Of a stretch of 64,000 nt of DNA, positions 49,024 to 61,180 are shown piece by piece. Source of the stretch: Nannobrachium achirus (lineage: Eukaryota; Chordata; Actinopteri; Myctophiformes; Myctophidae); NCBI GenBank assembly GCA_963921795.1, contig OY997647.1, forward strand, positions 67,244,468-67,308,467. The letters are read 5' to 3'. The position numbers were made by a program, and so were the translations under genes. The notes below the pieces were generated by a model. That model was given only the letters and a program-made list of their open reading frames with translations. It was not told where the DNA came from and did not search any database. Each line of letters starts with the position of its first letter. Position 1 is the first letter of the stretch.

Positions 49024-51897
49024 GAGTGTGTGTTCAGTAACAGTGTTAAACAGCTCTATATTGTGACAGTAATCATTGCTATAGAGTGTTCAGTAACAGT
49101 GTTAAATAGCGCAACACATTCTCATGTGACAGTAATCATTGCTATAGAGTGTTCAGTAACAGTGTTAAATAGCTCTATATTGTGACAGTAATCATTGCTA
49201 TAGAGTGTTCAGTAACAGTGTTAAATAGCTCTATATTGTGACAGTAATCATTGCTATAGAGTGTTCAGTAACAGTGTTAAATAGCTCTATATTGTGACAG
49301 TAATCATTGCTATAGAGGGTTTGTTCAGTAACAGTGTTAAATAGCTCTATATTGTGACAGTAAGCATTGCTATAGAGTGTTCAGTAACAGTGTTAAATAG
49401 CTCTATATTGTGACAGTAATCATTGCTATAGAGTGTTCAGTAACAGTGTTAAATAGCTCTATATTGTGACAGTAATCATTGCTATAGAGTGTGTGTTCAG
49501 TAACAGTGTTAAATAGCTCTATATTGTGACAGTAATCATTGCTATAGAGTGTTCAGTAACAGTGTTAAATAGCTCTATATTGTGACAGTAAGCATTGCTA
49601 TAGAGTGTTCAGTAACAGTGTTAAATAGCTCTATATTGTGACAGTAATCATTGCTATAGAGTGTTCAGTAACAGTGTTAAATAGCTCTATATTGTGACAG
49701 TAATCATTGCTATAGAGTGTGTGTTCAGTAACAGTGTTAAATAGCTCTATATTGTGACAGTAATCATTGCTATAGAGTGTTTGTTCAGTAACAGTGTTAA
49801 ATAGATCTATATTGTGACAGTAATCATTGCTATAGAGTGTGTGTTCAGTAACAGTGTTAAATAGCTCTATATTGTGACAGTAATCATTGCTATAGAGTGT
49901 TCAGTAACAGTGTTAAACAGCTCTATATTGTGACAGTAATCATTGCTATAGAGTGTTCAGTAACAGTGTTAAATAGCTCTATATTGTGACAGTAATCATT
50001 GCTATAGAGTGTTTGTTCAGTAACAGTGTTAAATAGCTCTATATTGTGACAGTAATCATTGCTATAGAGTGTTCAGTAACAGTGTTAAATAGCGCAACAC
50101 ATTCTCATGTGACAGTAATCATTGCTATAGAGTGTTCAGTAACAGTGTTAAATAGCTCTATATTGTGACAGTAATCATTGCTATAGAGTGTTCAGTAACA
50201 GTGTTAAATAGCTCTATATTGTGACAGTAATCATTGCTATAGAGTGTTCAGTAACAGTGTTAAATAGCTCTATATTGTGACAGTAATCATTGCTATAGAG
50301 GGTTTGTTCAGTAACAGTGTTAAATAGCTCTATATTGTGACAGTAAGCATTGCTATAGAGTGTTCAGTAACAGTGTTAAATAGCTCTATATTGTGACAGT
50401 AATCATTGCTATAGAGTGTTCAGTAACAGTGTTAAATAGCTCTATATTGTGACAGTAATCATTGCTATAGAGTGTGTGTTCAGTAACAGTGTTAAATAGC
50501 TCTATATTGTGACAGTAATCATTGCTATAGAGTGTTCAGTAACAGTGTTAAATAGCTCTATATTGTGACAGTAAGCATTGCTATAGAGTGTTCAGTAACA
50601 GTGTTAAATAGCTCTATATTGTGACAGTAATCATTGCTATAGAGTGTTCAGTAACAGTGTTAAATAGCTCTATATTGTGACAGTAATCATTGCTATAGAG
50701 TGTGTGTTCAGTAACAGTGTTAAATAGCTCTATATTGTGACAGTAATCATTGCTATAGAGTGTTTGTTCAGTAACAGTGTTAAATAGATCTATATTGTGA
50801 CAGTAATCATTGCTATAGAGTGTGTGTTCAGTAACAGTGTTAAATAGCTCTATATTGTGACAGTAATCATTGCTATAGAGTGTTCAGTAACAGTGTTAAA
50901 CAGCTCTATATTGTGACAGTAATCATTGCTATAGAGTGTTCAGTAACAGTGTTAAATAGCTCTATATTGTGACAGTAATCATTGCTATAGAGTGTGTGTT
51001 CAGTAACAGTGTTAAATAGCTCTATATTGTGACAGTAATCATTGCTATAGAGTGTTTGTTCAGTAACAGTGTTAAATAGCTCTATATTGTGACAGTAATC
51101 ATTGCTATAGAGTGTTCAGTAACAGTGTTAAATAGCTCTATATTGTGACAGTAATCATTGCTATAGAGTGTTCAGTAACAGTGTTAAATAGCTCTATATT
51201 GTGACAGTAATCATTGCTATAGAGTGTTCAGTAACAGTGTTAAATAGCTCTATATTGTGACAGTAATCATTGCTATAGAGGGTTTATTCAGTAACAGTGT
51301 TAAACAGCTCTATATTGTGACTGTAATCATTGCTATAGAGTGTTCAGTAACAGTGTTAAACAGCTCTATATTGTGACAGTAATCATTGCTATAGAGTGTT
51401 CAGTAACAGTGTTAAATAGCTCTATATTGTGACAGTAATCATTGCTATAGTGTGTTTGTTCAGTAACAGTGTTACATAGCTCTATATTGTGACAGTAATC
51501 ATTGCTATAGCGTGTTCAGTAACAGTGTTAAATAGCTCTATATTGTGACAGTAATCATTGCTATAGAGTGTTCAGTAACAGTGTTAAACAGCTCTATATC
51601 GTGACAGTAATCATTGCTATAGAGTGTTCAGTAACAGTGTTAAACAGCTCTATATTGTGACAGTAATCATTGCTATAGAGTGTTCAGTAACAGTGTTAAA
51701 TAGCTCTATATTGTGACAGTAATCATTGCTATAGAGTGTTCAGTAACAGTGTTAAATAGCTCTATATTGTGACAGTAATCATTGCTATAGAGTGTTCAGT
51801 AACAGTGTTAAACAGCTCTATATTGTGACAGTAATCATTGCTATAGAGTGTTCAGTAACAGTGTTAAATAGCTCTATATTGTGACAGTAATCATTGC
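49024..51897 (+). repeat. 56-bp satellite with 984-bp higher-order period
   Basis: About 50 units of 56-60 bp contain CAGTGTTAAATAGCTCTATA and GACAGTAATCATTGCTATAG. Rare variants recur exactly 983-984 bp apart: GCGCAACACATTCTCATG at 49108 and 50091, AATAGATC at 49798 and 50782, GTAAGCATTGC at 49361/49588 and 50345/50572, and GAGGGTTT at 49313, 50297 and 51281. One block of about 17 units was therefore duplicated as a whole, with a third partial copy. Confidence 0.95.
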
Positions 51898-52289
51898 TCC
51901 AAACGTTCTTTCTGTGGACTCAAACACAAACACCACCAAAACCACAGTGTTTCTCAAAACCACCTTTTATTCTCCAGAGCCAATTCACATTAAGTGCAAA
52001 CATCATCAGTTATCATTTAAGCATCAAAATAATTATCTCTTTATAAGTGCAACTTTTCTGGGCTTATATATTTTCTCCAGGCAGGGTCCATCATGGTCCA
52101 AACTGAGTGAGAGATCATGGTTTTCTGGGCTACGCTTCTCTTTTCTTTGACACCTCAGCCTAAAGTGCAAGACAGCAACGTTTGGACCAAAACCTCATCA
52201 TTATTACTATTATTATAATTATCATTTCAAACCACAGATTCATTCGTCGTCTCCATTCACACAAGGTCCATGTCCTCACATTACGCCAG

Positions 52290-52678
52290 TGTTTCTCAAC
52301 CACTGTGCCTGGGGACCTTTGCTGTGCCCCTGAGAAGGGTCAAGTGTGCCCCTTGAAACTGCTTGAAAGCCAGTATTGTATTTATCATTTTAAAAATTAT
52401 TTAAAAACAGCAGATCTACAAGCACACAACGCCTCGCGTTGCGAGGCGTTGTGTACTTGTAGATCTGCTGTTTTCACTACTGTTGTGCGACAGCCTTGTG
52501 TGATGAAGCAGGGCTTTGCTTTGCGAAGAAACATGCAAATTTGAAACTTGGAGATACAAGGTTTCTTTCCGACAGTGAGGATATTTACACCCCCGTATTA
52601 TGTTGGTTGGTTTGACCATGGATTCTTGAGACATGAAAAGTGTGCCCATGCAGAACAAAGGTTGAGAAACACTGCCCT
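52290..52678. mobile_element. hAT-like MITE with palindrome
   Basis: GTGTTTCTCAACCACTGTGC to GGTTGAGAAACACTG. The palindrome at 52404-52474 has two 34-bp arms with one difference. Confidence 0.78.
52404..52474. mobile_element. GATCTACAAGC palindrome
   Basis: AAAACAGCAGATCTACAAGC and the inverse arm meet at GCGTTGC. The member at 21761-21849 shares the CACACAACG variant. Confidence 0.88.
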
Positions 52679-52779
52679 ACAATGTGTTTTCAAGTTCCGT
52701 ACCGTCGGTTTTCCACAACCAGTTCCAAAAACATCCAGACACACAAACCAAAAGAGCTCTGTTTAAAAAAAAAGATTTA

Positions 52780-52866
52780 AACTAGTGAAAACAGCCGATC
52801 TACAAGCACACAACGCCTCGCACCGCGAGGCGTTGTGTGCTCGTAGATCATCTGTTTTCACTAAGT
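52780..52866. mobile_element. GATCTACAAGC palindrome, second copy in 400 bp
   Basis: AACTAGTGAAAACAGCCGAT to ATCATCTGTTTTCACTAAGT around CGCACCGCG. The flanks (GTGCGACGGCCTTG, GAAGCAGGGCTTT) match those of 52404-52474 and 21690-21760, so the repeat unit is longer than the palindrome. Confidence 0.82.
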
Positions 52867-53199
52867 TTGTGCGACGGCCTTGTATGACGAAGCAGGGCTT
52901 TACTTTGCGAGGTTTACTTTGCAAGATACAAGGTTTCTACCCGACAACGACGATATACGTGTTCAACCCTTTTCGTTTCAAGTTCCATTTGTTGACATTT
53001 ACCCAAAAACTTGGAATAGTTTATCGTTGGGTAATATTTTGTCCACAAATCCATGTTGTATTGATGTTGGTGTCATAGGAGAGACAACAGACATCAAAAT
53101 AACAATTCTTCTACATTCTCTAATTGCGTAGACTTCTGGTAAATTAAATAATGCAGATGCTTATTAAACTCTTAAGCGTAACATTTGGTTTCATTTTAC

Positions 53200-53320
53200 A
53201 CTCTCGAGTTCCACAAGGGTCCATTTGGTTACCAACTCTCCATTATTTAGCTGGGGACCGCCTGGAACCCCCTCAAGGACCACTAGGGGTCCCCAGACCA
53301 CTGGTTGAGAACCACTGGTC
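53200..53320. mobile_element. hAT MITE end
   Basis: CCTCAAGGACCACTAGGGGT, then CCCCAGACCACTGGTTGAGA and ACCACTGGTC, a typical right end. The left end is not clear. Confidence 0.5.
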
Positions 53321-53704
53321 TAGAAAACAGCTTTTAAACAAAGACCTCTTCACTAGATTACCATCCCAAAACCATATCGAGAAAATCACCATATCGATTT
53401 AATATCGATACTAAATCAAGTCTCATGTCACAATATTGATTTCATATCCATATATTTCCCAGCCCTAAGCATCGTTATAGTTTAGTAGTGACAGTTACAG
53501 TAAGATAACTTATTGATTTATAGATCAGTTACAGTAAGATAACTTATTGATTTGTAGATCTGTTATGGTATCGAGCTAATGATGCTAGCGCTAACGCTAA
53601 GAGTCGTTGGTGATTAAATCCAACGTCTTGAATTGTGTTTTGCGGAGAAGTGGAAACGGCATTGTTTTATTTTTACTGTAAAGATAAACTTTTATTTTAA
53701 AATG

Positions 53705-53850
53705 TTATGCGAAACAATATCATGTTCATATTATGAAACAATATCATGTTCATATTATGAAACAATATCATGTTCATATTATGAAACAATATATGAAACA
53801 ATATCATGTTCATATTATGAAACAATATCATGTTCATATTATGCTAACAT
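53705..53850 (+). repeat. 24-bp repeat
   Basis: Five units of CATATTATGAAACAATATCA with TGTT. Confidence 0.9.
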
Positions 53851-54370
53851 CCGTAAAAAAAAAAAGAAAAGAAAAGAAAGAGACTCTTGCAGTCTTGAAA
53901 ATATACATCCTTTTTTTCCTTTGTTTGTGTAAAATAGCTTTTCTCTTAAACGGTGCAACTTTTCAGTTTATTGGTTCGTAACTGAGAATCCTTAAGAAGT
54001 AAAACCACCAGGAGAGATGTTTAAAGGAGAGTTTGAGCCTAGAAGGCAATCCTACCTTTAGATGTACTCATTATTATTGATAAGTAATGATGTACATAAT
54101 TATAAGTGCATCAGGTGTTTTTTTTTTTCCTACTTCATAGCATTTTGTCCATTTTCCAACTCCTATCTGATCACAGCCGCCTCCAAACAGGAGCCATCGT
54201 TTATATTCTTACTCCTCTTATTTCTCTGACAGGAAAATCATTTTTTTTTTTTTCGGTAAATGTCTGTGGTACGTAATATCTCTGGTAATACAACGGGTAA
54301 TTCCCACAAAGCAATCTGAAATATCTCTCTACCCGTGATGATAACAAGCCTTATGTCAGAGCAGGGATCT
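53851..54370. other. No recognised feature
   Basis: AT-rich, with A and T runs. I see nothing to support a gene. Confidence 0.4.
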
Positions 54371-54374
54371 CCAT

Positions 54375-54580
54375 ATATGAGCATAAAAGGGATTATGTTA
54401 GGGATCTCCATATATGGGCATAAAAGGGATTATTTTAGGGATCTCCATATATGGGCATAAATGGGATTATTTTAGGGATCTCCATATATGGGCATAAAGG
54501 GATTATTTTAGGGATCTCCATATATGGGCATAAAAGGGATTATTTTAGGGATCTCCATATATGGGCATAAAAGGGATTGA
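54375..54580 (+). repeat. 38-bp minisatellite
   Basis: Five to six units of GGGATCTCCATATATGGGCA with TAAAAGGGATTATTTTA. Each contains the palindrome CCATATATGG, which also fits a CArG box, so the array holds several serum-response-factor-like sites. Confidence 0.85.
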
Positions 54581-55855
54581 GAACCACACTAACAGAATCC
54601 ATATATGGCCAAGACAGATGACGCAACCTCGCCCTTATGCGTGTTACTGGTAATATTGATGAATTAATCCACGGTCTGGTTTAGCACCGGGCGCCGCCAG
54701 TGTGTTTACAAGAAAAGCTGCAAAGATGTGTGTAAATGTGTGTGCGTAGATCGTATAATCCACAAGAAGCTCTTTTTGGGAGTCAAAAGGTGGGTCTCTC
54801 TTAGGTCCTGAAGTGACAGGTGTATAGAAAGACTGTCTGTTTGTCATTGCCTGTTTGTGATTATCTGTCTTTTCCTGTCTGGCTGACCCCCTGTCTGTTT
54901 TCAGATGGCATACAGCTCATAAAATGCAAACAAAAGGTAATGTTCTTTGAATTTGTATTTCAATCATTTTGCGACATTTCCGTCATTTTCCGTCAGTCAA
55001 AGTCAGAGGGCAAAGTCTGACCAACCCCATATCCTGGACTTTACCTGAACTTCAAACTGGCGTACAACTTCTCGCGAGACGAGATTTTGAACGTGATTTC
55101 AAAGTTCTGTTGTTCACTACTGGTAAACAACAATGGCGGTGCATTGGTGGGATTTGGGACTTCAGACAGCGAGAGAAATCAGAGCATTAACAAAATGACG
55201 ATCGCTCCTGTTTGGAGCTGAGCCTGGGACCGGCTGTGATCAGGTAGGACGAACGGTAGCGTTCTCAAATTCTGCCCGATCCCCATCCTACCCGAGCAGA
55301 CATTTAGGGTAGGGTCTAAAATCTATGCTAATTAGCCAGGACAGGCCGTGATCGGGTTGGACGAATGGACACATGTGACTGTTATGAAGATAAAAAACAC
55401 CTGGTCCACTTCTTGGGGAGAAATTAAGATAATCTAAAGATCAGATTATCTTCTAGGCTCCTCCTCCAACGCAGCACTTCCTCTGTGACCTTTTATGGTA
55501 TCAGCTGAGAAAACCTCTGACGTCACAACGTCTGATTCCTGCTTCACCCCAAAAGTTATTCCTCCAGAATAAAGTGATTCCTCCAGAATAAAGTTATTCC
55601 CCCAGAATAAACATATTCCCCTAGACGCCTTGTGTTTTTGCGAGTCCGTAAATTCGCTTATTCTGGGCGAATGAGCGAGCAAGCGTCCGGGCGAGCGAGT
55701 GCCGGGGCGAGCGTCCGTCGGGGCGAGGAGCCCTGCGAGCCGCGGTCTCACGGTGAAGCAGGAACGGACGTTGTTATTGAAGAGGTCAAGAGGTCACTGG
55801 CTCAGCTCGTTGAGGTCAAAGTTCACGGTGGAACCGGTGCTCATTGGACCCTGTG
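54581..55855. other. Intergenic, no recognised gene
   Basis: Four GAATAAA-type TTCCTCCAGAATAAAG units lie at 55555-55620 and a GCGAGC-rich stretch at 55670-55740. A duplicated CCGTGATCGGG/CTGTGATCAGG segment is seen near 55230-55360. No exon is supported. Confidence 0.4.
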
Positions 55856-55858
<3 letters not shown>

Positions 55859-55898
<40 letters not shown>

Positions 55899-55908
55899 GT
55901 CTCTCTAC

Positions 55909-55946
<38 letters not shown>
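55859..55946 (+). repeat. (TC)n microsatellite
   Basis: TC runs interrupted by ATGTCTCTCTACCG. Confidence 0.9.
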
Positions 55947-55949
<3 letters not shown>

Positions 55950-55987
55950 TGTCTGTGCATTACTTTGAGTTGGTACAGGTTTAGTGA

Positions 55988-56061
55988 GGTGTGTGTGTGT
56001 GTGTGTGTGGGAGCCCGTTTTCACCTCCCAATGCAACCCAAAAGGCCTGGAATGTGTGTGT

Positions 56062-56119
<58 letters not shown>
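55988..56119 (+). repeat. (TG)n microsatellites
   Basis: Two TG runs separated by about 45 bp of unique sequence. Confidence 0.9.
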
Positions 56120-56121
<2 letters not shown>

Positions 56122-57145
56122 CCAACTCCATTTTGTGGCCTGATTAATCGTCAGTCACCGCAGAGCCATTCATTATCCCTTACTTATATATGTGAGATAT
56201 TAAGTTATTATATGTGAGATATTAAGTTATTATATGTGAGATATCAGGTTATTGTATGTGTGTGATATTAGGGTATCAGATATCAGATCTCAGGCCAGAC
56301 AGAACGGAGGCCTTTCTTTGGGTTTCGTTTGACGGACGGTAAAAACGGGCTCCGACTTTCACCATGTGAGGAGTTTCACCATGTGAGGAGTTTCTGGTTC
56401 ATTCAACACTGAAACACTGAGCAGCAACCACTTCTATTGGAAGGATGGAAGGCTAGGAAAGGAGGGAAGGAGGGAGGGAAGGAAGCATCAAATCACTTCA
56501 CAGAAACACAACAAGCTGCTGAGGAAGATGAAGAGGAGGATGAAGAGTAGTAGTATTATATTTACGTGAAGCGAGCGGCAGATATTTTACAAAGCAAATG
56601 TTTTTTTGTCACGTTTCTTTTTTTCTTTTTGTAAACAACAAACAGCATGTTTCATTGCAGAGAGGAGGGGCAACAACAAGGAAGGCCCTTAAAATGAGAA
56701 GAGGGAAAGGGGCGGAGCTAAAGCAGCTCTAGTTTCCTCAGTACCACCGCCAAGTTCAGTCGTTTTTGTCCTATTGGATGGCGAGGCTGTCTAAACGCCG
56801 TCTAGACACCGTCTAGAAGCCGGCTAAACTCCGGCTAAACGCCGTCTAGACCAGAGGTGGAAAGTATAACTAAGTACTGTTACTCAAGCATGACTCCCCT
56901 AGAATTGTTTGAAAAATATGGTCAACAGTTACTAATTGTGATCATCATTATTAACAAAACATACGCAACATCAGATCTACAAGCTCACCAAGCATTGCAT
57001 TGTGAGCTGCAACATTAGATTTACAAATACTTGTGTCCTGTTTTTACTCTAATTCTGAACACAGAACTTTAACAACTCGCAGTATTGTTACTTTTACTGG
57101 AGTAAAAGATCAGAGTACTTTCTTCCACGGCTGGTCTGGACTAAA
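56120..57145. other. Intergenic with small repeats
   Basis: A 20-bp ATATTAAGTTATTATATGTG array lies at 56195-56260, GGAAGGAGGGAGGGAAGG near 56460, and CCGTCTAGAC/CGGCTAAAC repeats near 56790-56850. A single palindrome arm (CATCAGATCTACAAGCTCAC) is at 56966-56985. No gene seen. Confidence 0.45.
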
Positions 57146-57149
57146 ATCC

Positions 57150-57262
57150 CTCTAAAGATGGTGGGGACACCGCCCCCCGGTGGTGGGGTCATGGTACTGA
57201 ACACCGCCCCCCGGTGGTGGGGTCATGGTACTGAACCCCGCCCCCTGGTGGAGAGGTCATGG
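57150..57262 (+). repeat. 43-bp GC-rich repeat
   Basis: Three units of CACCGCCCCCCGGTGGTGGG with GTCATGGTACTGAA. Confidence 0.85.
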
Positions 57263-57403
57263 TACTGTGAGCACATGCATAATAATATGTTTAGTTCCGT
57301 ACGGTTTATGTACAAATATGTGTTTCTGTGAAACGACAACAAGTTTTATTTAATTTAAAGTTTGAAGCCATTTCCTCATCCCTATATCACCTTTAGCACC
57401 ATG

Positions 57404-57405
57404 GC

Positions 57406-57456
<51 letters not shown>

Positions 57457-57457
57457 A
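57404..57457 (+). repeat. (GTCT)n microsatellite
   Basis: Thirteen GTCT tetramers. Confidence 0.95.
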
Positions 57458-57557
57458 TTACTGACACATTGCTGTTACATGTACAGAAATCACATGTCAC
57501 ATGTTACATCATGTATGTAACGTATCACATGTTAAATGTTTGTTACATGTGCAACTA

Positions 57558-57653
57558 TAGGGCATTAACGAAAAGGTCAACAAGTCGACTTCATTACACA
57601 AGTCAACTCCCACCAGAGAAAGTTGAAAGTCGAAGTTGAAAAAAAAAAGAAAG

Positions 57654-57711
<58 letters not shown>

Positions 57712-58060
57712 TTTCTATTGCGAGGCGTTGTGATTATGTAGATCTGCAATTTTCACAATTTCTGCCTCTATATATTTGACAATTTGGACAATGTTTAATT
57801 TGTCATTTTAGAGGTATCAAAAAGTCCTTAAATTGTCACTTTAGAAATGTGCAGATACCCTCTATACACTTAAACCTTATGTTGGTTTGTTTACTGTTGA
57901 GAGAGAAAACAATGTTTCACATTAAGTTAATCATCTGGGGACCAGATAACTGGGGGGTCGTGTGTGATGTGATGATGTCATCAAACGATAAAGTCAACTT
58001 CAACTCAACTTTTTACTGAGTCGAGTCGACTTGCAAAAATCACAAGTCGTTAAAGCCCTA
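57558..58060. mobile_element. hAT-like MITE with (TA)n and a palindrome arm
   Basis: Ends TAGGGCATTAACGA and TCGTTAAAGCCCTA. Subterminal GTCGACTT motifs occur on both sides. Inside are a TA run (57658-57710) and the right arm of a GATCTACAAGC palindrome (57719-57760), as if the TA run replaced the left arm. Confidence 0.72.
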
Positions 58061-58544
58061 ATGTATACATGCTGTACAGTATATATGACCTAGTTGAGAT
58101 GAGAGCCAGGATGAGAACATTTTTACCCAGAATGCACTGGGTGCTCAGCGGAGTACAAACGTCTGTAACACTCTCAGAGTTAACGGAGAATTTCGTCATT
58201 ACAGCCTCAAAGCCGCCAACTTTCAACTCCCGTTGAAATCTGGTCTCTGGCGGGACCTCCGGAGCTCCGTTGGCTTGCATCGCAACGGAAACCCAAGTCG
58301 AGAGAGACGAGATTTCAACGGGAGTTCAGAGTTCACGGCAACATTGGCAGAGCTGGATGTAAACAAAGGATGGATGCAAGCTCTAGGCGTTTCATGCTAC
58401 GGTTTGTAGTGAAAAATGGACTTTCAAGCGAGATAAGTTTTGGCACAGCATGTTGGCATCGTTCCAACGAGGAGGAACGTCCTATGATTGTCTTCTCCTG
58501 ACATCAGCGTGTCCTTTGTGTGCTTCATAAATCTGCAGCTCGTT
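58061..58544. other. Intergenic, inverted pair only
   Basis: CAACTCCCGTTGAAATC (58219) and GAGATTTCAACGGGAGTT (58309) form an inverted repeat. No gene support. Confidence 0.4.
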
Positions 58545-58660
58545 AAGCCCTGCGCTTAACAAGCTAGTCTTAACGAGCTAGCCTTAACAAGCTAGCCTTA
58601 ACAAGCTAGCCTTAACGAGCTAGCCTTAACGAGCTAGTCTTAACGAGCTAGTCTACGTTA
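58545..58660 (+). repeat. GAGCTAGCCTTAAC minisatellite
   Basis: Seven units of about 15-16 bp alternating AACGAGCTAG and AACAAGCTAG. Confidence 0.85.
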
Positions 58661-58924
58661 GGGGTCGGGGACAGAAGAGGTCACAGTATGGCAGCACTGA
58701 ACAGGTTAGACGCTCATTTACATAATTAATTAATTAACAAAACACTGATGAACAAACAAGCCCACTGATTGGTTACGTTAAAGCCACGATCCGTAGCTTT
58801 GTGTTGAGAGGCGACGCAACGCCTCCCGCTGCTCGGCGGAGAGGCGACGCAACGACGTACGAACTAAAGAAGAAAGATGGCGGCGCGCGGCTAACGTCCA
58901 ATCCAACGCGCCGCCCGATGATTG

Positions 58925-58950
58925 AAATAACTTTATTGACATTGTTCTTC
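58925..58950 (-). terminator. Possible thrb polyadenylation signal
   Basis: On the minus strand CAATAAAG lies 2.4 kb downstream of the thrb stop codon. It is the most typical AATAAA context I noticed, but closer ones may exist. Weak. Confidence 0.2.
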
Positions 58951-59534
58951 CTGACACCAGGGTCTAAACGACCCTACACATATATTAGATATATTTATTA
59001 ACATATTTTACTGTACAAATTGGTCAGAATGACGATTTACTCGTTACGAAATAACGACCCGGATTGTGGCTTAAACGTGAAAGGGGAAGAGAGACAGAAC
59101 TAAGGTGTTCCTACTAGTGTGTCTGTGTCGTAGAGTTAACGGTTAGCGGCCATTTTGAGTCGTAAATATCACGTAAAAAGACGGGAAAAGAAACAACGTT
59201 TTGTTTGTTGTATAAACGGAACAAAGCGTCAACGGAAATCACCGATATGTCAACTATACAACCGACGCAAAACCAACAAACCAACAAGAACTAAAAAAGA
59301 TATCAAAAGATCAGAGATGAATGTGTGACGACAACAACAGAATGCTATTATTATTCACATGTACCCGCATCGTAAGGAATGGTTCCACACACACACAACA
59401 CTCTACTGCTAATTAACTAATGATCTAATTAACTAATTATCTAATTAACTAATCATCTAATCAACCAATGGAATGAAGGTGACTGTCGGTCGTTGCTAAA
59501 AGAACAGTTCAAAATGTTTGACCGTCTCCAGTGC

Positions 59535-59696
59535 TCAGCCCCGCCCACTGAGAGAGGTCAGAGGTCAGCCCCGCCCACTGTGAGAGGTCAGCCCCGCCCA
59601 CTGTGAGAGGTCAGAGGTCAGCCCCGCCCACTGAGAGAGGTCAGAGGTCAGCCCCGCCCACTGTGAGAGGTCAGAGGTCAGCCCCGCCCACTGAGA
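59535..59696 (+). repeat. GC-box minisatellite
   Basis: Six units of AGCCCCGCCCACTGAGAGAG with GTCAGAGGTC. Each holds a CCCCGCCC Sp/KLF-type box and an AGGTCA-like GAGGTCA. The unit length alternates by loss of AGAGGTC. Confidence 0.85.
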
Positions 59697-59740
59697 CCAC
59701 CATGGGTGCCCAGACCATGTGTGCATGCATGCACCACGCA

Positions 59741-59747
<7 letters not shown>

Positions 59748-59795
<48 letters not shown>
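59748..59795 (+). repeat. (CA)n microsatellite
   Basis: CA run between CGCACATA and CGTACACGC. Confidence 0.9.
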
Positions 59796-59797
<2 letters not shown>

Positions 59798-60017
59798 ACA
59801 CGCTTGGGCCAGGCGATATGGACAAAATCCAATATCACAATATCAATAATAATAATAATATTGTGCCATGATGATAATAAACATTTCCTTGAAAAATGTT
59901 CAGACATTTTTCAAACAGCAAAAGCAGAAATTACAAGAAACGGATCACAGAACTATATTATCAAAAATACCCAAAATATCTGGTCTTATTTCATCATATA
60001 GTGATCTATTAGCCCAG

Positions 60018-60091
<74 letters not shown>

Positions 60092-60115
60092 CGTCCGTCC
60101 GTCCGTCCGCCCGTC
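60018..60115 (+). repeat. (CA)n with (GTCC)n
   Basis: About 70 bp of CA followed by seven GTCC/GTCCG units. Confidence 0.9.
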
Positions 60116-60129
60116 CTCCTGTCCCATTG

Positions 60130-60216
60130 GTCAGTCCTCGAGGAAGAGGGGTGGGAACACCTTTTGGACACTCCACTGTGATTGGTCAGTCTTCGAACAC
60201 CTCCAGGAAGGGGGGC
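60130..60216 (-). repeat. Distal copies of the thrb exon end
   Basis: 60178-60213 repeats the end of the last thrb coding exon (FLEVFED and stop on the minus strand), with CCACTGTGATTGGTCAGTCT before it as at 61168-61200. A more diverged copy is at 60133-60160. They lie 1.2 kb beyond the true stop. Confidence 0.75.
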
Positions 60217-60269
60217 CAGAGCTGTAGAATGGAGAGTTGTGCCACCTCCGTTCTCTTCATGGGGCCTTG

Positions 60270-60330
60270 GAGTCCAATGACCCTAACCTAACCCTAACCC
60301 TAACCTAACCCTATTAACCCTAACCCCTAT
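60270..60330 (+). repeat. Telomere-like CCCTAA stretch
   Basis: Short degenerate run of CCTAACCCTAACC units. Interior position, so an interstitial repeat. Confidence 0.8.
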
Positions 60331-60339
60331 CCAATGGAG

Positions 60340-61165
60340 GCTCGTGGGGAGCTTCTAAAGTGACAAATCGCGAGAATTGGTTATCAAGTAGTTTCGCGAG
60401 GCCAGACTGTTGCCTCCGTGATTTGGTCAAATGCTCCCGTCATACAGTCTGGTGCATCCAAAGAAGAACGATGAGTACTGGTTAAAGTGGAAGTGAAGCC
60501 CCCTCGTCACTTCACTTTCCGTCTCACATCGCATACATTTATCATTATATAAATACAAATCATATAAGCATGTCTAGCTTGCTGCTTAGCAGAAATGACA
60601 TTTTAAAATATATGTTCTTGAACGGTAATGCCCGTTTCCATTACTCGCCGTTCAGGAGCTGCTGTTCCAGACTCTATATAGCATTCAGAGATTGTGGAAT
60701 AGTTGTCTGGCTACGTGAGACTAGTTATCAAGCAATAACAATTAACTGACAGTCTCACGATAACAGAGTACATGCCTTTCATTGCCTTACTTTTAGCTGC
60801 CACTTGGTGGTGCTATTGTGCATGTTAACAACGTTATGACGACGCATTGATTAGCCAGTGACAGGGCAACAGCCCGACTTTAATGATCTTAAACCACGTT
60901 ATTTTAAATCGTTTTTTGGCAATAGTATAAAGTAAATATTACAGAGACTTTAGTTGTCACTGAGAAATACTTTAAAACAGTTCTCATTTCTCAGTTCCCA
61001 GTTCTCTAAAAATGCCGATATACGTGACGCTTCTATTGAAACCAATGTTCTTTAAATCTCCTGCTTGTCACTTTAGAACTTCTCATCGGGTCACGTGACG
61101 CAGTTCATTTTCTGACCCCTAGGTGGCACCACTCTCTCTCTCAATACACTCTGACAGCTCGTTGG
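60340..61165. other. thrb 3' flank or untranslated region
   Basis: No repeat or exon recognised except CTCF-like GCCACTTGGTGGTGC at 60799-60813. Probably 3' untranslated sequence of thrb. Confidence 0.35.
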
Positions 61166-61180
61166 GACACTCCACTGTGA

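Noticed and set aside
49024-51897. Regular repeats with variable bits, at first like a CRISPR array
   Set aside because: There are no unique spacers; the whole unit repeats. The genome is a vertebrate.
57600-57770. Possible miRNA hairpin at the TA run and palindrome arm
   Set aside because: Only one arm is present; the TA run forms its own weak hairpin and there is no miRNA-like stem.
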